Source: Chitinophagaceae bacterium
GTDB lineage: Bacteria; Bacteroidota; Bacteroidia; Chitinophagales; Chitinophagaceae
Length of the DNA stretch: 64,000 nucleotides
Reading direction: 5' to 3'
NCBI GenBank assembly: GCA_947454155.1
Contig: CANGIT010000001.1
Coordinates: 62,001 to 126,000 of the forward strand
Shown here: piece after piece, positions 9,566-20,113 of the stretch
How positions within the stretch are numbered: position 1 is the first letter of the stretch
Layout of the letters: each line of letters starts with the position of its first letter
The notes under the pieces: generated by a model
Database searches by the model: none
The model's input: the letters and a program-made list of their open reading frames with translations, nothing else
What the model was told of the DNA's origin: nothing
Made by a program: the position numbers and the translations under genes

Positions 9566-10780
9566 ATGTCGTCATTAAAACCAATCGTTGATGCCTCCAT
9601 CAATATAGAAACGCAAGAAGAGATGTTGGACATCAAACCGAAAGGCGAGTCTTTGCTGATCGGTATTCCCAAAGAAACTTCATTAAATGAAAACAGAATA
9701 GCGCTTACGCCTGAAGCCGTTGGCGTCTTGATGGCCAATGGGCATCAGGTGGTGATGGAAACCAATGCAGGTAAGGGCGCCAATTATACCGATAAAGATT
9801 ATTCGGAAGCTGGTGCGAGAATTGTCTATGATAAAAAAGAGATTTTCAATTGCCACATCATCGTCAAAAGTGCTTTGGTAACAGAAGAAGACTGCGAGTT
9901 GCTGAAACCCAATACCACCATCATTTCTCCGATACACATGGCTATCGTTAGCAGAAGCATCCTCGAGAAAATGATGGATAAGAAAGTGACAGCCATCAGC
10001 TTTGAAAATCTGAAAGACGAAAGCGGACATAATCCCATCGTCAGAAGCATGAGTGAAATTGCAGGAAGTGCAGTGATGATTATCGCCGGACAATATTTGA
10101 GCAATGCCAATGATGGCAAAGGAGTGCTCTTGGGAGGCATCAGTGGTATTCCGCCTACCAAGGTGATCATCATTGGAGCCGGCACAGTAGGCGAATATGC
10201 CGCCAGAAACGCCCTCGCCATGGGAGCCAGCGTAAAAGTTTTTGATAATAGCATTTATCGGTTGAAACGTTTGCAGAACAATATCGGCATGCGCATCTGG
10301 ACTTCTGTATTGGAACCCAAGATCCTGAGTAAACAGCTCAAAACCTGCGATGTAGCCATAGGGGCACTCAGTGGTGCTGCAGGTCGAACGCCCGTTGTGG
10401 TTACCGAGGAGATGGTCAGTAATATGCGCCCGGGATCGGTAATTGTAGATGTGAGCATCGACCATGGAGGCTGCTTCGAAACCAGTAAGGTAACCTCTCA
10501 CGAAAATCCAGTCTTCAATAAATACGAAGTGATTCATTACTGCGTACCCAACATTCCCAGCGGATTCGCCAGAACCGCTTCACATGCCATCAGTAATGTA
10601 CTGATGCCCCTTTTGATAGAAACTGGCGAAGACGGTGGTATCGACAATCTGGTCTGGCACCGCATGAATGTGCGCAGCGGTATTTATATTTTCAAAGGCA
10701 GCCTTACCAATTTTTATCTCAGTGAAAGATTCGATTTGAAGTATACGGATCTCAATTTGCTTATTGCCAGCAGGAGATAA
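9566..10780 (+). CDS. ald: Alanine dehydrogenase family protein
   Basis: IGIPKETSLNENRIALTPEAV N-terminus, KSALVTEEDCELL, GAGTVGEYAARNALAMGASVKVFD Rossmann motif, PNIPSGFARTASHAISN. Confidence 0.9.
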   Translation: MSSLKPIVDASINIETQEEMLDIKPKGESLLIGIPKETSLNENRIALTPEAVGVLMANGHQVVMETNAGKGANYTDKDYSEAGARIVYDKKEIFNCHIIVKSALVTEEDCELLKPNTTIISPIHMAIVSRSILEKMMDKKVTAISFENLKDESGHNPIVRSMSEIAGSAVMIIAGQYLSNANDGKGVLLGGISGIPPTKVIIIGAGTVGEYAARNALAMGASVKVFDNSIYRLKRLQNNIGMRIWTSVLEPKILSKQLKTCDVAIGALSGAAGRTPVVVTEEMVSNMRPGSVIVDVSIDHGGCFETSKVTSHENPVFNKYEVIHYCVPNIPSGFARTASHAISNVLMPLLIETGEDGGIDNLVWHRMNVRSGIYIFKGSLTNFYLSERFDLKYTDLNLLIASRR

Positions 10781-10841
10781 GTCAAAAGTCTTTACTGTAA
10801 CATGAGGCATAATTGTGCTTCATGCGCATATCCCCTTTGGG

Positions 10842-11456
10842 TCATTTATATTTTTCTATGGAAATGATTTCCTTACAGCCTTCATATTCATTCTTGTCGT
10901 TGCTGCAAACAATCAGGATGCGATTATCGGTGAATTGTGCCATCAGGTGATGATAGAGCTCGATACCGGATGCATCGAGATTGGTAGTGGGCTCGTCGAG
11001 CAGCAATATTTGGGTTTGGCTTAAAAAAGCTTGTGCGAGTTTTAGTCTTTGTTTCATTCCGCTGCTGAAATAACGAATCTGTTTATGTGCAGCTTTTTTC
11101 AATCCAACCTGATGAAGGCAATCTTCAATAGACAGTAACAGTGGTTTGAATTGTTGGTGAAAGTGCAGCAACTCCATTGCGGTCATTTCTTCTATCAGTT
11201 CGAGGTATGGAGCCACAATGGAAACTTCTTTGTAAGCTTCGGCTTCTGCCATCTCCCGGCCTTCGCCATCCGTAAAAACAATCTTGCCTTCGCTGGCCAT
11301 CACAGCCCCGGCGATCACTTGCAATAAGGTGGACTTTCCGGAGCCATTCGGACCGGTAATGGCATAACTGTATGAAGATTTGAATTCATGATCGAAACCT
11401 CGGAAGATCCATTCACGATTGTAGCGTTTGCCCGTTTGTGTGAGGGTGATCTTCAT
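10842..11456 (-). CDS. ABC transporter ATP-binding protein (CcmA-like, no permease nearby)
   Basis: Walker A GPNGSGKST, signature FSSGMKQRLKLA, Walker B ILLLDEPTTNLD. Confidence 0.9.
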   Translation of the reverse strand: MKITLTQTGKRYNREWIFRGFDHEFKSSYSYAITGPNGSGKSTLLQVIAGAVMASEGKIVFTDGEGREMAEAEAYKEVSIVAPYLELIEEMTAMELLHFHQQFKPLLLSIEDCLHQVGLKKAAHKQIRYFSSGMKQRLKLAQAFLSQTQILLLDEPTTNLDASGIELYHHLMAQFTDNRILIVCSNDKNEYEGCKEIISIEKYK

Positions 11457-11462
11457 GATGGA

Positions 11463-12260
11463 TTATTCGTCGTCGTTGTTGCCTTTGGTATATCTTTTTA
11501 TGATGCCTCTGCCGCTTTCACGGATGAAGGTTACGATTTCGTCCCTTTCATCGGTGGCCGCCAGTTCCTCTTCAATATAATTCAGGGCCTGCGACGTGTT
11601 CATGTTCTTGTTGTAGATGATTCTGTAGATGTCGAGTATCTGATTGATTCTGTCGAGTGAAAATCCTCTTCTTTTCAAACCCACGGAATTCACACCGGCA
11701 TAGCTGAGTGGCGTACGACCTGCTTTGATATAAGGCGGAACATCTTTGCTGACCAGTGAACCTCCAGCCACAAATGCGTGCTGGCCAATTTGAACAAACT
11801 GATGGATAGCGCACATGCCCGCAAGAATGGCATGATCTCCCAAGGTAACATGCCCTGCCATCTGCGTGTTGTTGCTCATGATGCAGTTGTTGCCAACGAT
11901 GCAGTCATGCGCGATATGGCTGTAGGCCATGATCAGGCAGTTGTCACCAATTTTGGTGGTCCATCTGTCTTTGGTTCCTCTGCTGATGGTCACAAACTCG
12001 CGGATGGTGGTGTTGTTACCGATTTTCACTGTAGTTTCTTCGCCTTCAAATTTCAGGTCCTGAGGAATGCCGGCAATCACTGCGCCCGGAAAAATGCGAC
12101 AATTTTCTCCGATTCTGGCGCCTTCCATGATGGTCACATTGCTGCCAATCCAGGTGCCGCTTCCGATTTCCACATTCTGATGAATGACGGTAAATGGATC
12201 GATTTTTACGTTTGGGGCCAGCTTGGCATTGGGGTGAATATAGGTATGTGGATGAATCAT
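11463..12260 (-). CDS. lpxA: Acyl-ACP--UDP-N-acetylglucosamine O-acyltransferase LpxA
   Basis: Left-handed beta-helix hexapeptide repeats, IHPHTYIHPNAKLAPNVKIDPFTVI, NSVGLKRRGFS, adjacent to lpxC/fabZ. Confidence 0.96.
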   Translation of the reverse strand: MIHPHTYIHPNAKLAPNVKIDPFTVIHQNVEIGSGTWIGSNVTIMEGARIGENCRIFPGAVIAGIPQDLKFEGEETTVKIGNNTTIREFVTISRGTKDRWTTKIGDNCLIMAYSHIAHDCIVGNNCIMSNNTQMAGHVTLGDHAILAGMCAIHQFVQIGQHAFVAGGSLVSKDVPPYIKAGRTPLSYAGVNSVGLKRRGFSLDRINQILDIYRIIYNKNMNTSQALNYIEEELAATDERDEIVTFIRESGRGIIKRYTKGNNDDE

Positions 12261-12297
12261 GTTTTTGTTTTTGTGTCGAATTAAAGATAAACAGCTA

Positions 12298-13704
12298 TTA
12301 GTTTCTTTTTACCAGTTGTGCGGTGAATTCTCCCTCTGTACAGAGTTTGCCTGCAACATAAACGCTGCCTCTCATCACACAAATACCTCTTCTGATGGGT
12401 TCAATGAGCTCCATTTTCAGCAACATGGTATCGCCGGGCACTACTTTTTGTTTGAATTTACAATTGTCTATCTTCAGGAAATAAGTGTCATAGCTTCCCT
12501 CCGGCATCGAATTGATGCACAAGATGCCGCCAGTTTGGGCAAGGGCTTCAATTTGCAAAACGCCGGGCATTACCGGATTACCGGGGAAATGTCCCTGGAA
12601 AAAAAACTCATTGAAAGTTACGTTTTTCACACCCACGATATGCTTGTCGGAAAGTTCCACAATCTTATCTACCAAAAGGAAAGGGTAGCGGTGTGGTAAG
12701 GTTTTTTCAATTTGTTGTAGCGTATAAACTGGTGACTGTGCAGGATCGTACACAGGGATGTCTTTGGTGTGTTTGTTCTTTTTGATGTATTGCTTGATCT
12801 TTTTGGCGAACTCCACATTGCTGCTGTGGCCGGGGCGGTTGGCAATGATATGGGCTTTGATCGGATAGCCAATGAGTGCAAGATCGCCAATCACATCCAA
12901 TAACTTATGGCGGGCCGGCTCATTGGGATAACGCAATTCCAGATTATTGAGATAACCTTCGTTTTTCACTTCCACTTTGGTTCTGCCAAAAGCTTTGGCC
13001 AATCTGGCCATTTCCTCATCATTGATGGGTTTGTCCACAACAACAATCGCATTATTGATGTCGCCTCCTTTGATAAGGTTGTGTTCCAAAAGTGTTTCCA
13101 GTTCGTGCAGAAAGCAAAAGGTTCTGCAGGGTGCAATTTCAGTTTTGAAATCGCGCATGTTTTTTAAACTGGCATGCTGAGTGCCTAAAACAGGGCTGTT
13201 GAAATCGATCAGTGTCGTTAACTCATAATTTGTGGAAGGCAGTGCGGTGATTTCCACTCTTTTGGCTTCGTCGTAGAATGAAATGTTGGTGTCGATGCTG
13301 TACCAGGCTTTGGCTGCATCTTGCTCCAACACACCCGTTTCTTCAATGATTTTTACAAAAGGAGCGCTGCTGCCGTCGATGATGGGGATCTCGGGGCCAT
13401 TGAGTTCAATCAGACAGTTGTCTACGCCCATGCCCACCAATGCGGCCAAGATATGCTCCACTGTACTTACTCTTACTTCTCCCTGTTCGAGGGTGGTGCC
13501 CCTGGATGTGTCTGTTACCAGGTCGCAATCTGCTTTGATGGGGGCGGTTCCTGCCAGGTCAACGCGTTGAAACTGATAGCCGAAACCCGGATTGGCTGGC
13601 TTCAGGGTCATATCCACATTGATTCCGGTATGCAATCCGGTACCGGAAATTTGAATCACTCCGGCTAAAGTATGTTGTTTATCAGGATTGAAATTCTTAT
13701 CCAT
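12298..13704 (-). CDS. lpxC/fabZ: Bifunctional UDP-3-O-acyl-N-acetylglucosamine deacetylase / 3-hydroxyacyl-ACP dehydratase (LpxC-FabZ fusion)
   Basis: N-terminus QHTLAGVIQISGTGLHTG, VSTVEHILAAL (LpxC); C-terminus LPHRYPFLLVDKI, GHFPGNPVMPGVLQIEALAQ (FabZ); start set at M(13704). Confidence 0.96.
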   Translation of the reverse strand: MDKNFNPDKQHTLAGVIQISGTGLHTGINVDMTLKPANPGFGYQFQRVDLAGTAPIKADCDLVTDTSRGTTLEQGEVRVSTVEHILAALVGMGVDNCLIELNGPEIPIIDGSSAPFVKIIEETGVLEQDAAKAWYSIDTNISFYDEAKRVEITALPSTNYELTTLIDFNSPVLGTQHASLKNMRDFKTEIAPCRTFCFLHELETLLEHNLIKGGDINNAIVVVDKPINDEEMARLAKAFGRTKVEVKNEGYLNNLELRYPNEPARHKLLDVIGDLALIGYPIKAHIIANRPGHSSNVEFAKKIKQYIKKNKHTKDIPVYDPAQSPVYTLQQIEKTLPHRYPFLLVDKIVELSDKHIVGVKNVTFNEFFFQGHFPGNPVMPGVLQIEALAQTGGILCINSMPEGSYDTYFLKIDNCKFKQKVVPGDTMLLKMELIEPIRRGICVMRGSVYVAGKLCTEGEFTAQLVKRN

Positions 13705-13829
13705 GCTCCAAAAATTTGCCGCGAAGATACCCATTATTTTTTTGCGGAGGGCAGGTTTGACAGGATTTGCAGGAAAGGCCAGTTTGTCCTATGCTTTTTA
13801 AAATCGAACTAATTTTTTCTTCTCAATCT

Positions 13830-14864
13830 TTACTTCATGGAACGAATCAACTCTTCGAGTTCTTTTACTTTTTTCTCCAGTTGAGGAAGATTGCGGGCCA
13901 CTGCCTGACTTCGTAAAGCTGAGGTGTAGTCATAAGCCGGAGATCCGGTTACAGCCGTATTGGGTATTTTGATGGATTTGCTTACCCCACTCTGAGCATT
14001 GATTTTACTGCCGTCGGCGATGGTAATATGTCCTACGATGCCTGCCTGTCCGCCAATCATTACATTCTTGCCAATTTTGGTGCTGCCACTCACACCGGTC
14101 TGGGCGGCAATGACTGTATTGTTACCTACCTCCACATTGTGTGCGATTTGCAGTAGATTGTCGAGTTTGGCACCGGAACGAATGATGGTGCTTCCAATGG
14201 TGGCTCTGTCAATAGTGGTGTTGGCGCCAATTTCCACCTTATCTTCAATGACCACATTGCCAATTTGTGGTACTTTCTTCAGTGTGCCATCAGGTTGTGG
14301 CGCAAATCCAAATCCGTCGCTGCCGATTACTGTGTTGGCATGGATAGTAACTTGTGTGCCAATCACACAGTCGTGATAAATTTTAACTCCGGGATGGATG
14401 TTGCTTTGCTGCCCAACTTTTACATTTTTACCCAGGTAAGCCCCCGCATGAATCTTGCTGCCATTCCCCACCACGGCATTTTCGCCAATGTAGGCAAATG
14501 CACCGATAAAAGTATTTTCTCCAATGGTCGCTGAAGGGTGAATGTAACAAGGTTCTTCTTTACCTGTGAGCTGTTGGGAAATAAGTTGCTGATATGCGTC
14601 CAGGAGGATGGCAAAGGAAGAATAAGCATCGGCCACACGAATCAATGTGGCATGGATGGGTTGACGTAAAGCCTGAGCATCGTTGATGATGATGATGGAG
14701 GCTCCGGTGGTGTAAAGAAATTCTTCGTATTTGGGGTTGGCTAAAAAAGCCAATTGGCCCGCTTGGGCTTCTTCGATTTTGCCAAAAGATGATACAGTCG
14801 CAGCCTCATTTCCTTCTACCTTTCCATTGATGATTTGTGCGATTTGTGCTGCGCTGAATTGCAT
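13830..14864 (-). CDS. lpxD: UDP-3-O-(3-hydroxyacyl)glucosamine N-acyltransferase LpxD
   Basis: Hexapeptide repeats, [53 protein letters not shown]. Confidence 0.96.
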   Translation of the reverse strand: MQFSAAQIAQIINGKVEGNEAATVSSFGKIEEAQAGQLAFLANPKYEEFLYTTGASIIIINDAQALRQPIHATLIRVADAYSSFAILLDAYQQLISQQLTGKEEPCYIHPSATIGENTFIGAFAYIGENAVVGNGSKIHAGAYLGKNVKVGQQSNIHPGVKIYHDCVIGTQVTIHANTVIGSDGFGFAPQPDGTLKKVPQIGNVVIEDKVEIGANTTIDRATIGSTIIRSGAKLDNLLQIAHNVEVGNNTVIAAQTGVSGSTKIGKNVMIGGQAGIVGHITIADGSKINAQSGVSKSIKIPNTAVTGSPAYDYTSALRSQAVARNLPQLEKKVKELEELIRSMK

Positions 14865-14880
14865 ATGATTTAAATGATAT

Positions 14881-16068
14881 TTATTGGGGGAAACAAATGT
14901 AATGTTTTTTGACCTTGCCTTTCAGGTTCTCATTGATCAGTGCATTGTCTACTGTTGAGATGTCTTTCACATTGCCGTCTTTGAACAAGATCTGAATGTG
15001 TTCATTTTCGAAATTGTAGGTGCTGCTCGCAGCTACACCCGTGTACACCAGCCATTGCACGTCATCTTCAGACAAGCCAAAAGCTTTTTTCGTTGCATCG
15101 GATTTTTCTTTTATCAATGATTCCGGTATTTCCTCCGAGAAATATTTCACTTTCAGCAGTTTTCTGTCGAGAATACCTTTGCAAAGTGTCGACAACACGA
15201 TGTCTGGGTGATGGCACCATTGTTTGATGGCCATCATCACATCATTGTCGTCCATGCTGCAAAACTGGTCCAGTGTTACCTCTGCGATAGGCTGGTTGAT
15301 GAAACTGTTAAGCGGTTCGGCACAGGCTGCATGGATATGTTTGGCTCTTTTGATGATGCGCTGGAGCATCTGTTCAGCGGCCAAAACGGTTTTATGAAGA
15401 TAAACCTGCCAGTACATCAGCCTTCTGGCCACCAGGAATTTCTCGATGGAATAAATTCCTTTTTCTTCCACCATCAAAACGCCATCTTTCACCACCAGCA
15501 TCTTGATGATACGATCATAGGCCACGGCGCCTTCTATCACACCGGTAAAAAAACTGTCCCTGGTGAGATAGTCCATCCGGTCTACATCCAGCTGGCCACT
15601 GATCAGCTGATGAAGAAACTTTTTGGGGTATTTGTTGGTGAAAATATCGATGGCCATTTGTAACCGCCCGTTGAAAGTATGGTTCAAATCACGGATCAGC
15701 ATCAATGAAAGTTCCTCGTGATGCAAATGTTCGGCCAGTACATGCTCAAGTGCATGCGAAAAAGGTCCGTGTCCGATATCATGCAACAGGATGGCGATTT
15801 TTGCCGCCTGTTGTTCTTCGGGCGTGATGTCTACGCCTTTGCCGGTGAGCTCTTGCAACGCCCAGCGCATCAGGTGATAAGCGCCCAGCGAATGATGAAG
15901 TCTCGAATGCACTGCACCGGGATAAACCAGGTGCGCCATGGCCATCTGGCTGATCCTGCGCAAACGCTGATAATGCGGATGGGCAATGATCTGACTGATC
16001 AATTCGTCGTCGATGGTGATAAAACCATAAACGGGGTCGTTGATGATCTTGTGAAAATTGGCGGCCAT
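14881..16068 (-). CDS. HD domain-containing phosphohydrolase
   Basis: [47 protein letters not shown]. Confidence 0.93.
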   Translation of the reverse strand: MAANFHKIINDPVYGFITIDDELISQIIAHPHYQRLRRISQMAMAHLVYPGAVHSRLHHSLGAYHLMRWALQELTGKGVDITPEEQQAAKIAILLHDIGHGPFSHALEHVLAEHLHHEELSLMLIRDLNHTFNGRLQMAIDIFTNKYPKKFLHQLISGQLDVDRMDYLTRDSFFTGVIEGAVAYDRIIKMLVVKDGVLMVEEKGIYSIEKFLVARRLMYWQVYLHKTVLAAEQMLQRIIKRAKHIHAACAEPLNSFINQPIAEVTLDQFCSMDDNDVMMAIKQWCHHPDIVLSTLCKGILDRKLLKVKYFSEEIPESLIKEKSDATKKAFGLSEDDVQWLVYTGVAASSTYNFENEHIQILFKDGNVKDISTVDNALINENLKGKVKKHYICFPQ

Positions 16069-16113
16069 ACGCTTTTGGAAAATTTATTGTTAATACAGAA
16101 ATGACAAGTTTTG

Positions 16114-16121
16114 CAAAGCTA
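16114..16121 (-). promoter_or_regulatory. Putative -7 box TAGCTTTG for the HD-domain gene
   Basis: Minus strand TAGCTTTGC about 46 nt upstream of ATG 16068. Confidence 0.4.
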
Positions 16122-16241
16122 CAAAGCAGCCGTTAATAAGTTACATTTGTGAGGAAGGAATTCAAAAGCAATGAGGTTTGGCATTTTGTAATGAACAATT
16201 AAGTTTTCACAAATCACCATTTTACTTTTATAAATTATAAC

Positions 16242-17798
16242 ATGAGCATAGCAAGCATACTTTGGGTTGATGATGAAATTGAAAGCATGACCTCTCAAAT
16301 CATGTTTCTGGAAAACAAAGGATATGAAATGCACACAAAAACCAATGGTTTTGATGCGGTAGAATTTGTGAAAGATAATTTTGTAGATGTGGTATTGCTC
16401 GATGAAACCATGCCAGGCATTACAGGCTTGCAGACTTTACAGCGAATGAAAGAAATCAATAGCCACCTTCCTGTGGTATTGATCACAAAAAATGAAGCCG
16501 AAAATCTGATGGATGAAGCTATTGGCAGCCAGATCAGCGATTATCTCATCAAGCCGGTAAACCCCAACCAGGTATGGCTTAGTTTAAAAAAGATCATTGA
16601 CAACAAAAGGCTGGTGGCAGAAAAAACAACTTCTGCTTATCAACAGGAATTCAGAAGTCTGTTCATGGCTTTCAACGACAATCCCGATCATCGGCAATGG
16701 ATGGATATTTATAAAAAGCTTGTTTACTGGGAGCTCGAAATGCAAAAGAGCGACAGCCCGGAAATGCAGGATGTATTTTTTTCTCAGAAACACGAGGCCA
16801 ATACCGAATTCTTCAAATTCATTTCTAAGCATTACGCACAATGGATGTCGCCCAAGTGCGACGATGCACCCATCATGAGCCATAACCTGCTTCGATTTAA
16901 GGTATTACCTCATCTCGAAAAAGGGGCACCTTTATTTTTTGTACTAATTGACAATCTTCGCTTCGACCAATGGAAATCCATCCAATCGATTTTTGCAGAA
17001 AGTTTTCGCATTCATGAAGAAGATTCATTTTACTCCATTTTACCTACCGCCACCCAATACTCACGCAACGCAATTTTCGCCGGATTGTTACCTGTTGAAA
17101 TTGAAAAGAATTTTTCCGCACAATGGAAAAACGATGATGAGGAAGGTGGAAAAAATTTGCATGAGGAAGAGTTATTAAAAGCCCAACTGAGGAGATTGGG
17201 GAAGGGGGACATCAAAATCTCTTTCACCAAAATCACGAACAACCTGGATGGTCAACGCATGGTAGACAATATGCATAATCTGATGCAAAACGACCTCAAT
17301 GTGATCGTGTATAATTTTGTGGATATGCTCAGTCATGCCCGCACCGAAATGGAAGTGCTGAAAGAGCTGGCCGGCGATGAAACCAGCTACAGAAGCCTTA
17401 CCGCCAGTTGGTTTGAGCACAGTCCGCTGCATCAGGCTTTAAAAAAAGTAGCAGACAAACAGCTTAATCTGATTGTAGCCACCGACCACGGCAGTACAAG
17501 AGTGAAAACTGCTGTTCGTGTGGTAGGCGACAAACAAACCACTGCCAATTTAAGGTACAAGCATGGTAGAAATCTGAGCTATGAAGCCAAAGATGTGCTG
17601 GCTTTCAGAAATCCTTCAGAGGCCGGATTGCCGGTGCCTAACGTCAACTCCTCTTATATTTTTGCAAAGGGCGATCAGTTTCTCTGTTACCCCAACAATT
17701 ACAATCATTTTGTCAACTACTACCGCAATACCTTTCAACATGGCGGTGTGAGTTTGGAAGAAATGATCATCCCTGTCATCCGGATGTCTACAAGGTGA
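16242..17798 (+). CDS. porX: PorX-like response regulator with PglZ (alkaline phosphatase superfamily) effector domain; T9SS regulator
   Basis: Receiver domain ILWVDDEIESM...VVLLDETMPGITGL...DYLIKPV followed by PglZ-type domain (FFVLIDNLRFDQWK, ILPTATQYSRNAIFAGLLP, VATDHGSTRV). Confidence 0.92.
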   Translation: MSIASILWVDDEIESMTSQIMFLENKGYEMHTKTNGFDAVEFVKDNFVDVVLLDETMPGITGLQTLQRMKEINSHLPVVLITKNEAENLMDEAIGSQISDYLIKPVNPNQVWLSLKKIIDNKRLVAEKTTSAYQQEFRSLFMAFNDNPDHRQWMDIYKKLVYWELEMQKSDSPEMQDVFFSQKHEANTEFFKFISKHYAQWMSPKCDDAPIMSHNLLRFKVLPHLEKGAPLFFVLIDNLRFDQWKSIQSIFAESFRIHEEDSFYSILPTATQYSRNAIFAGLLPVEIEKNFSAQWKNDDEEGGKNLHEEELLKAQLRRLGKGDIKISFTKITNNLDGQRMVDNMHNLMQNDLNVIVYNFVDMLSHARTEMEVLKELAGDETSYRSLTASWFEHSPLHQALKKVADKQLNLIVATDHGSTRVKTAVRVVGDKQTTANLRYKHGRNLSYEAKDVLAFRNPSEAGLPVPNVNSSYIFAKGDQFLCYPNNYNHFVNYYRNTFQHGGVSLEEMIIPVIRMSTR

Positions 17799-18011
17799 TG
17801 AAAACAAGTTAAACGGCTCATTTTTACCACTATCTGCATCAGCAAATTTCATCCTTCATTATTTATCAACGGTTGTTGAAAAGTATATTTCAATTTCCCG
17901 CCGAATTAGAGGAAGTTGCATGACGTCAACCGTTCAATCGGATTGAAATAATCTGTAAAAGGGCCGATGCCTTTTGAACAACTAAGACCATATTTGAAAA
18001 CTAGTATCAAC

Positions 18012-18281
18012 ATGAAATTCAATCAACACACACTGGATAAAATCGAAAGGATGATAGAAGAGGGCGGTTACATCGTCCGTTTTGAAAAAGGCACCTTTCA
18101 GAGTGGATACTGTATTCTGCAACAGAAACGCGTGGTTGTGCTCAATAAATTTTTACCTACCGAAGGTAGAATCAATACTCTGATAGATCTTTTGCCACTG
18201 CTCAACATCAATATCGACGATTTGACTCACGAAGGTCAGAAGCTTTACGAAGAATTGATGGAAAAGGAACTCGTACATTGA
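18012..18281 (+). CDS. Conserved hypothetical protein
   Basis: ORF in a dense co-directional cluster; start placed at MKFNQHTL; no recognised motif. Confidence 0.7.
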   Translation: MKFNQHTLDKIERMIEEGGYIVRFEKGTFQSGYCILQQKRVVVLNKFLPTEGRINTLIDLLPLLNINIDDLTHEGQKLYEELMEKELVH

Positions 18282-18314
18282 TGATTGGCTGATTTTCACG
18301 ACTTATTCATTACC

Positions 18315-19094
18315 ATGTTTGCACCGCCGTTAACCATCACATTCTTAGGTACCGGCACCAGCAGTGGCGTTCCAATGATTGCCTGCAACTGCGAAGTTTG
18401 TCAGTCTCCCGACGCCAAAGACAAAAGATTAAGAAGCAGCATTTTGGTGCAAAGCGATACTACCACAATAATAATTGACACCGGCCCGGATTTCAGAACA
18501 CAAATGCTTAGGGCAGATGTAAAAAATCTCGACGCCGTGCTGTTTACCCATCCTCACAAAGATCATATTGCCGGACTCGATGACATCAGGGCGTATAATT
18601 ATTTTCAGCAAAAACCCATGAAGATTTATGCCAACGACATTACGCAGCAGGCATTGAAAAAAGAGTTCAGTTATGCATTTGCCGACTTCAAATATCCTGG
18701 TATCCCGGAATTGGAACTTCATGTTATCCCGGCCACTACATTTCATATTGGTGACATTCCGGTTACACCCATTACTGTATGGCATATGAAAATGCCTGTG
18801 CTTGGTTTTCGTTTTGGTTCATTCACCTATATCACAGATGCCAACAGGATTGAAGAAGAAGAGAAATCCAAAATTCGTGGTTCCGAAATACTTGTTTTAA
18901 ATGCGCTCAGAAAAGAAAAGCACATCTCTCATTTTACATTGGATGAGGCTATCGAAATGGCAAATGAACTGAAAGTGCCTTGCGCCTATTTTACCCATAT
19001 CAGTCACCAGCTGGGACTACATATTTCTGTGACATCCAACCTGCCCAAGGGCATGCATTTAGCACATGATGAACTGGTGATAACCACCTCCTGA
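18315..19094 (+). CDS. MBL-fold metallohydrolase (PhnP/RNase Z-like)
   Basis: TFLGTGTSSGVP, IIDTGPDFR, FTHPHKDHIAGLDD, FTHISHQLG. Confidence 0.93.
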   Translation: MFAPPLTITFLGTGTSSGVPMIACNCEVCQSPDAKDKRLRSSILVQSDTTTIIIDTGPDFRTQMLRADVKNLDAVLFTHPHKDHIAGLDDIRAYNYFQQKPMKIYANDITQQALKKEFSYAFADFKYPGIPELELHVIPATTFHIGDIPVTPITVWHMKMPVLGFRFGSFTYITDANRIEEEEKSKIRGSEILVLNALRKEKHISHFTLDEAIEMANELKVPCAYFTHISHQLGLHISVTSNLPKGMHLAHDELVITTS

Positions 19095-19110
19095 TCCGTG
19101 CTTTTTCTTC

Positions 19111-19140
19111 TTGAATTCACCCATATGCCGAATAGCTTTG
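19111..19140 (+). promoter_or_regulatory. Promoter: TTG-N19-TAGCTTTG directly upstream of HhH-domain gene
   Basis: TTG at 19111-19113, TAGCTTTG at 19133-19140, then CATC and ATG 19145. Confidence 0.55.
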
Positions 19141-19144
19141 CATC

Positions 19145-20053
19145 ATGTCGGGAAACAATTATTTTCAGTATTTCAACTTTACAAAAACAGAGCGCAATGG
19201 TATTCTGCTCATGGCATTCATAGATCTTTTGTTGATTTTTTTGCCCGATTTGTACATAAATTCCTTCTCCTCGCCATCCGCCGAATCGCCTCAGTTGTTA
19301 GCTATTTTTCAGGAGATTCAAAGCTCACAAAAGGCAAACGAATTGGTCATAAGTAAAGATGGGAAGGAGTTGAAGAATAAAGCTTCAGAAATTTCTGTGC
19401 AGCTTTTTAATTTCGACCCCAATCATACTTCTACGGAAGATTGGATGCGTTTGGGTATCAATGAAAAAACCGTTGGCACCATCCAAAAATACCTGGATCA
19501 CGGAGGTCGATTCCGAAAGCCCGAAGACATTAAAAAGATTTGGGGCTTTCCCGAAAAAAAAGCCAATGCCTTGATGCCCTATGTGAAAATTGAAAAAGAG
19601 AATAATCATTGGGTTAGCCCCAAAAATAATTTGCATACGGCCAGTCCTAAAAAAATGATTGAGTTGAACGAGGCCGATTCTCTTACTTTGGATAGATTAC
19701 CGGGTATTGGTCCTGCCTTGGCTCATCGTATTCTCTCCTTCCGGAAAAGGCTTGGAGGTTTTTATCAAATAGAACAGTTGAAAGAAGTGTGGGGGCTCAG
19801 AGATTCTGTAATCGAAATCATGAAAAGCCGTTGTTTTGTAGAAGAGAACCACACGAAAAAAATGGACCTGAACAACGTAAGTATCGAGGAGATGAAAATT
19901 CATCCCTATTTCGGTTATAAAACTGCGAGGGCGATCATCGCCTATCGCTTGCAGCATGGCGATTTCAAAACGTTAGATGACATTCAACAAATCATTTCCA
20001 TTGATGAAGAAACTTATAGAAAAATCATTCATTATTTAGTGGTCAATAAATAA
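19145..20053 (+). CDS. Helix-hairpin-helix (ComEA-like) domain protein with N-terminal TM segment
   Basis: Repeated HhH motifs: LDRLPGIGPALAHRILSFRKRLGGFYQIEQLKEVWGL; HPYFGYKTARAIIAYRLQHGDFKTLDDIQQI. Confidence 0.88.
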   Translation: MSGNNYFQYFNFTKTERNGILLMAFIDLLLIFLPDLYINSFSSPSAESPQLLAIFQEIQSSQKANELVISKDGKELKNKASEISVQLFNFDPNHTSTEDWMRLGINEKTVGTIQKYLDHGGRFRKPEDIKKIWGFPEKKANALMPYVKIEKENNHWVSPKNNLHTASPKKMIELNEADSLTLDRLPGIGPALAHRILSFRKRLGGFYQIEQLKEVWGLRDSVIEIMKSRCFVEENHTKKMDLNNVSIEEMKIHPYFGYKTARAIIAYRLQHGDFKTLDDIQQIISIDEETYRKIIHYLVVNK

Positions 20054-20113
20054 AAAAAACTAACGATCGTTGGTATTTCTTAATGCCTAACTTGCGTGTA
20101 TAATCTTCCGTTT

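Noticed and set aside
9683-10537. 284-aa minus-strand ORF opposite alanine dehydrogenase
   Set aside because: Antisense shadow ORF of a well-conserved gene; composition (His/Ser/Phe-rich) typical of reverse-frame translation, no recognisable domain
12298-13704. LpxC-FabZ fusion as a novel fusion gene
   Set aside because: This bifunctional fusion is well known in Bacteroidota
16242-17798. PglZ domain as a sign of a BREX phage-defence island
   Set aside because: The receiver-PglZ architecture is PorX; no BrxA/B/C/L, PglX or other BREX genes nearby
17868-17934. 8-bp inverted repeat AACGGTTG...CAACCGTT downstream of porX
   Set aside because: Short stem with a loop over 50 nt and no T-tract; insufficient support as a terminator or element
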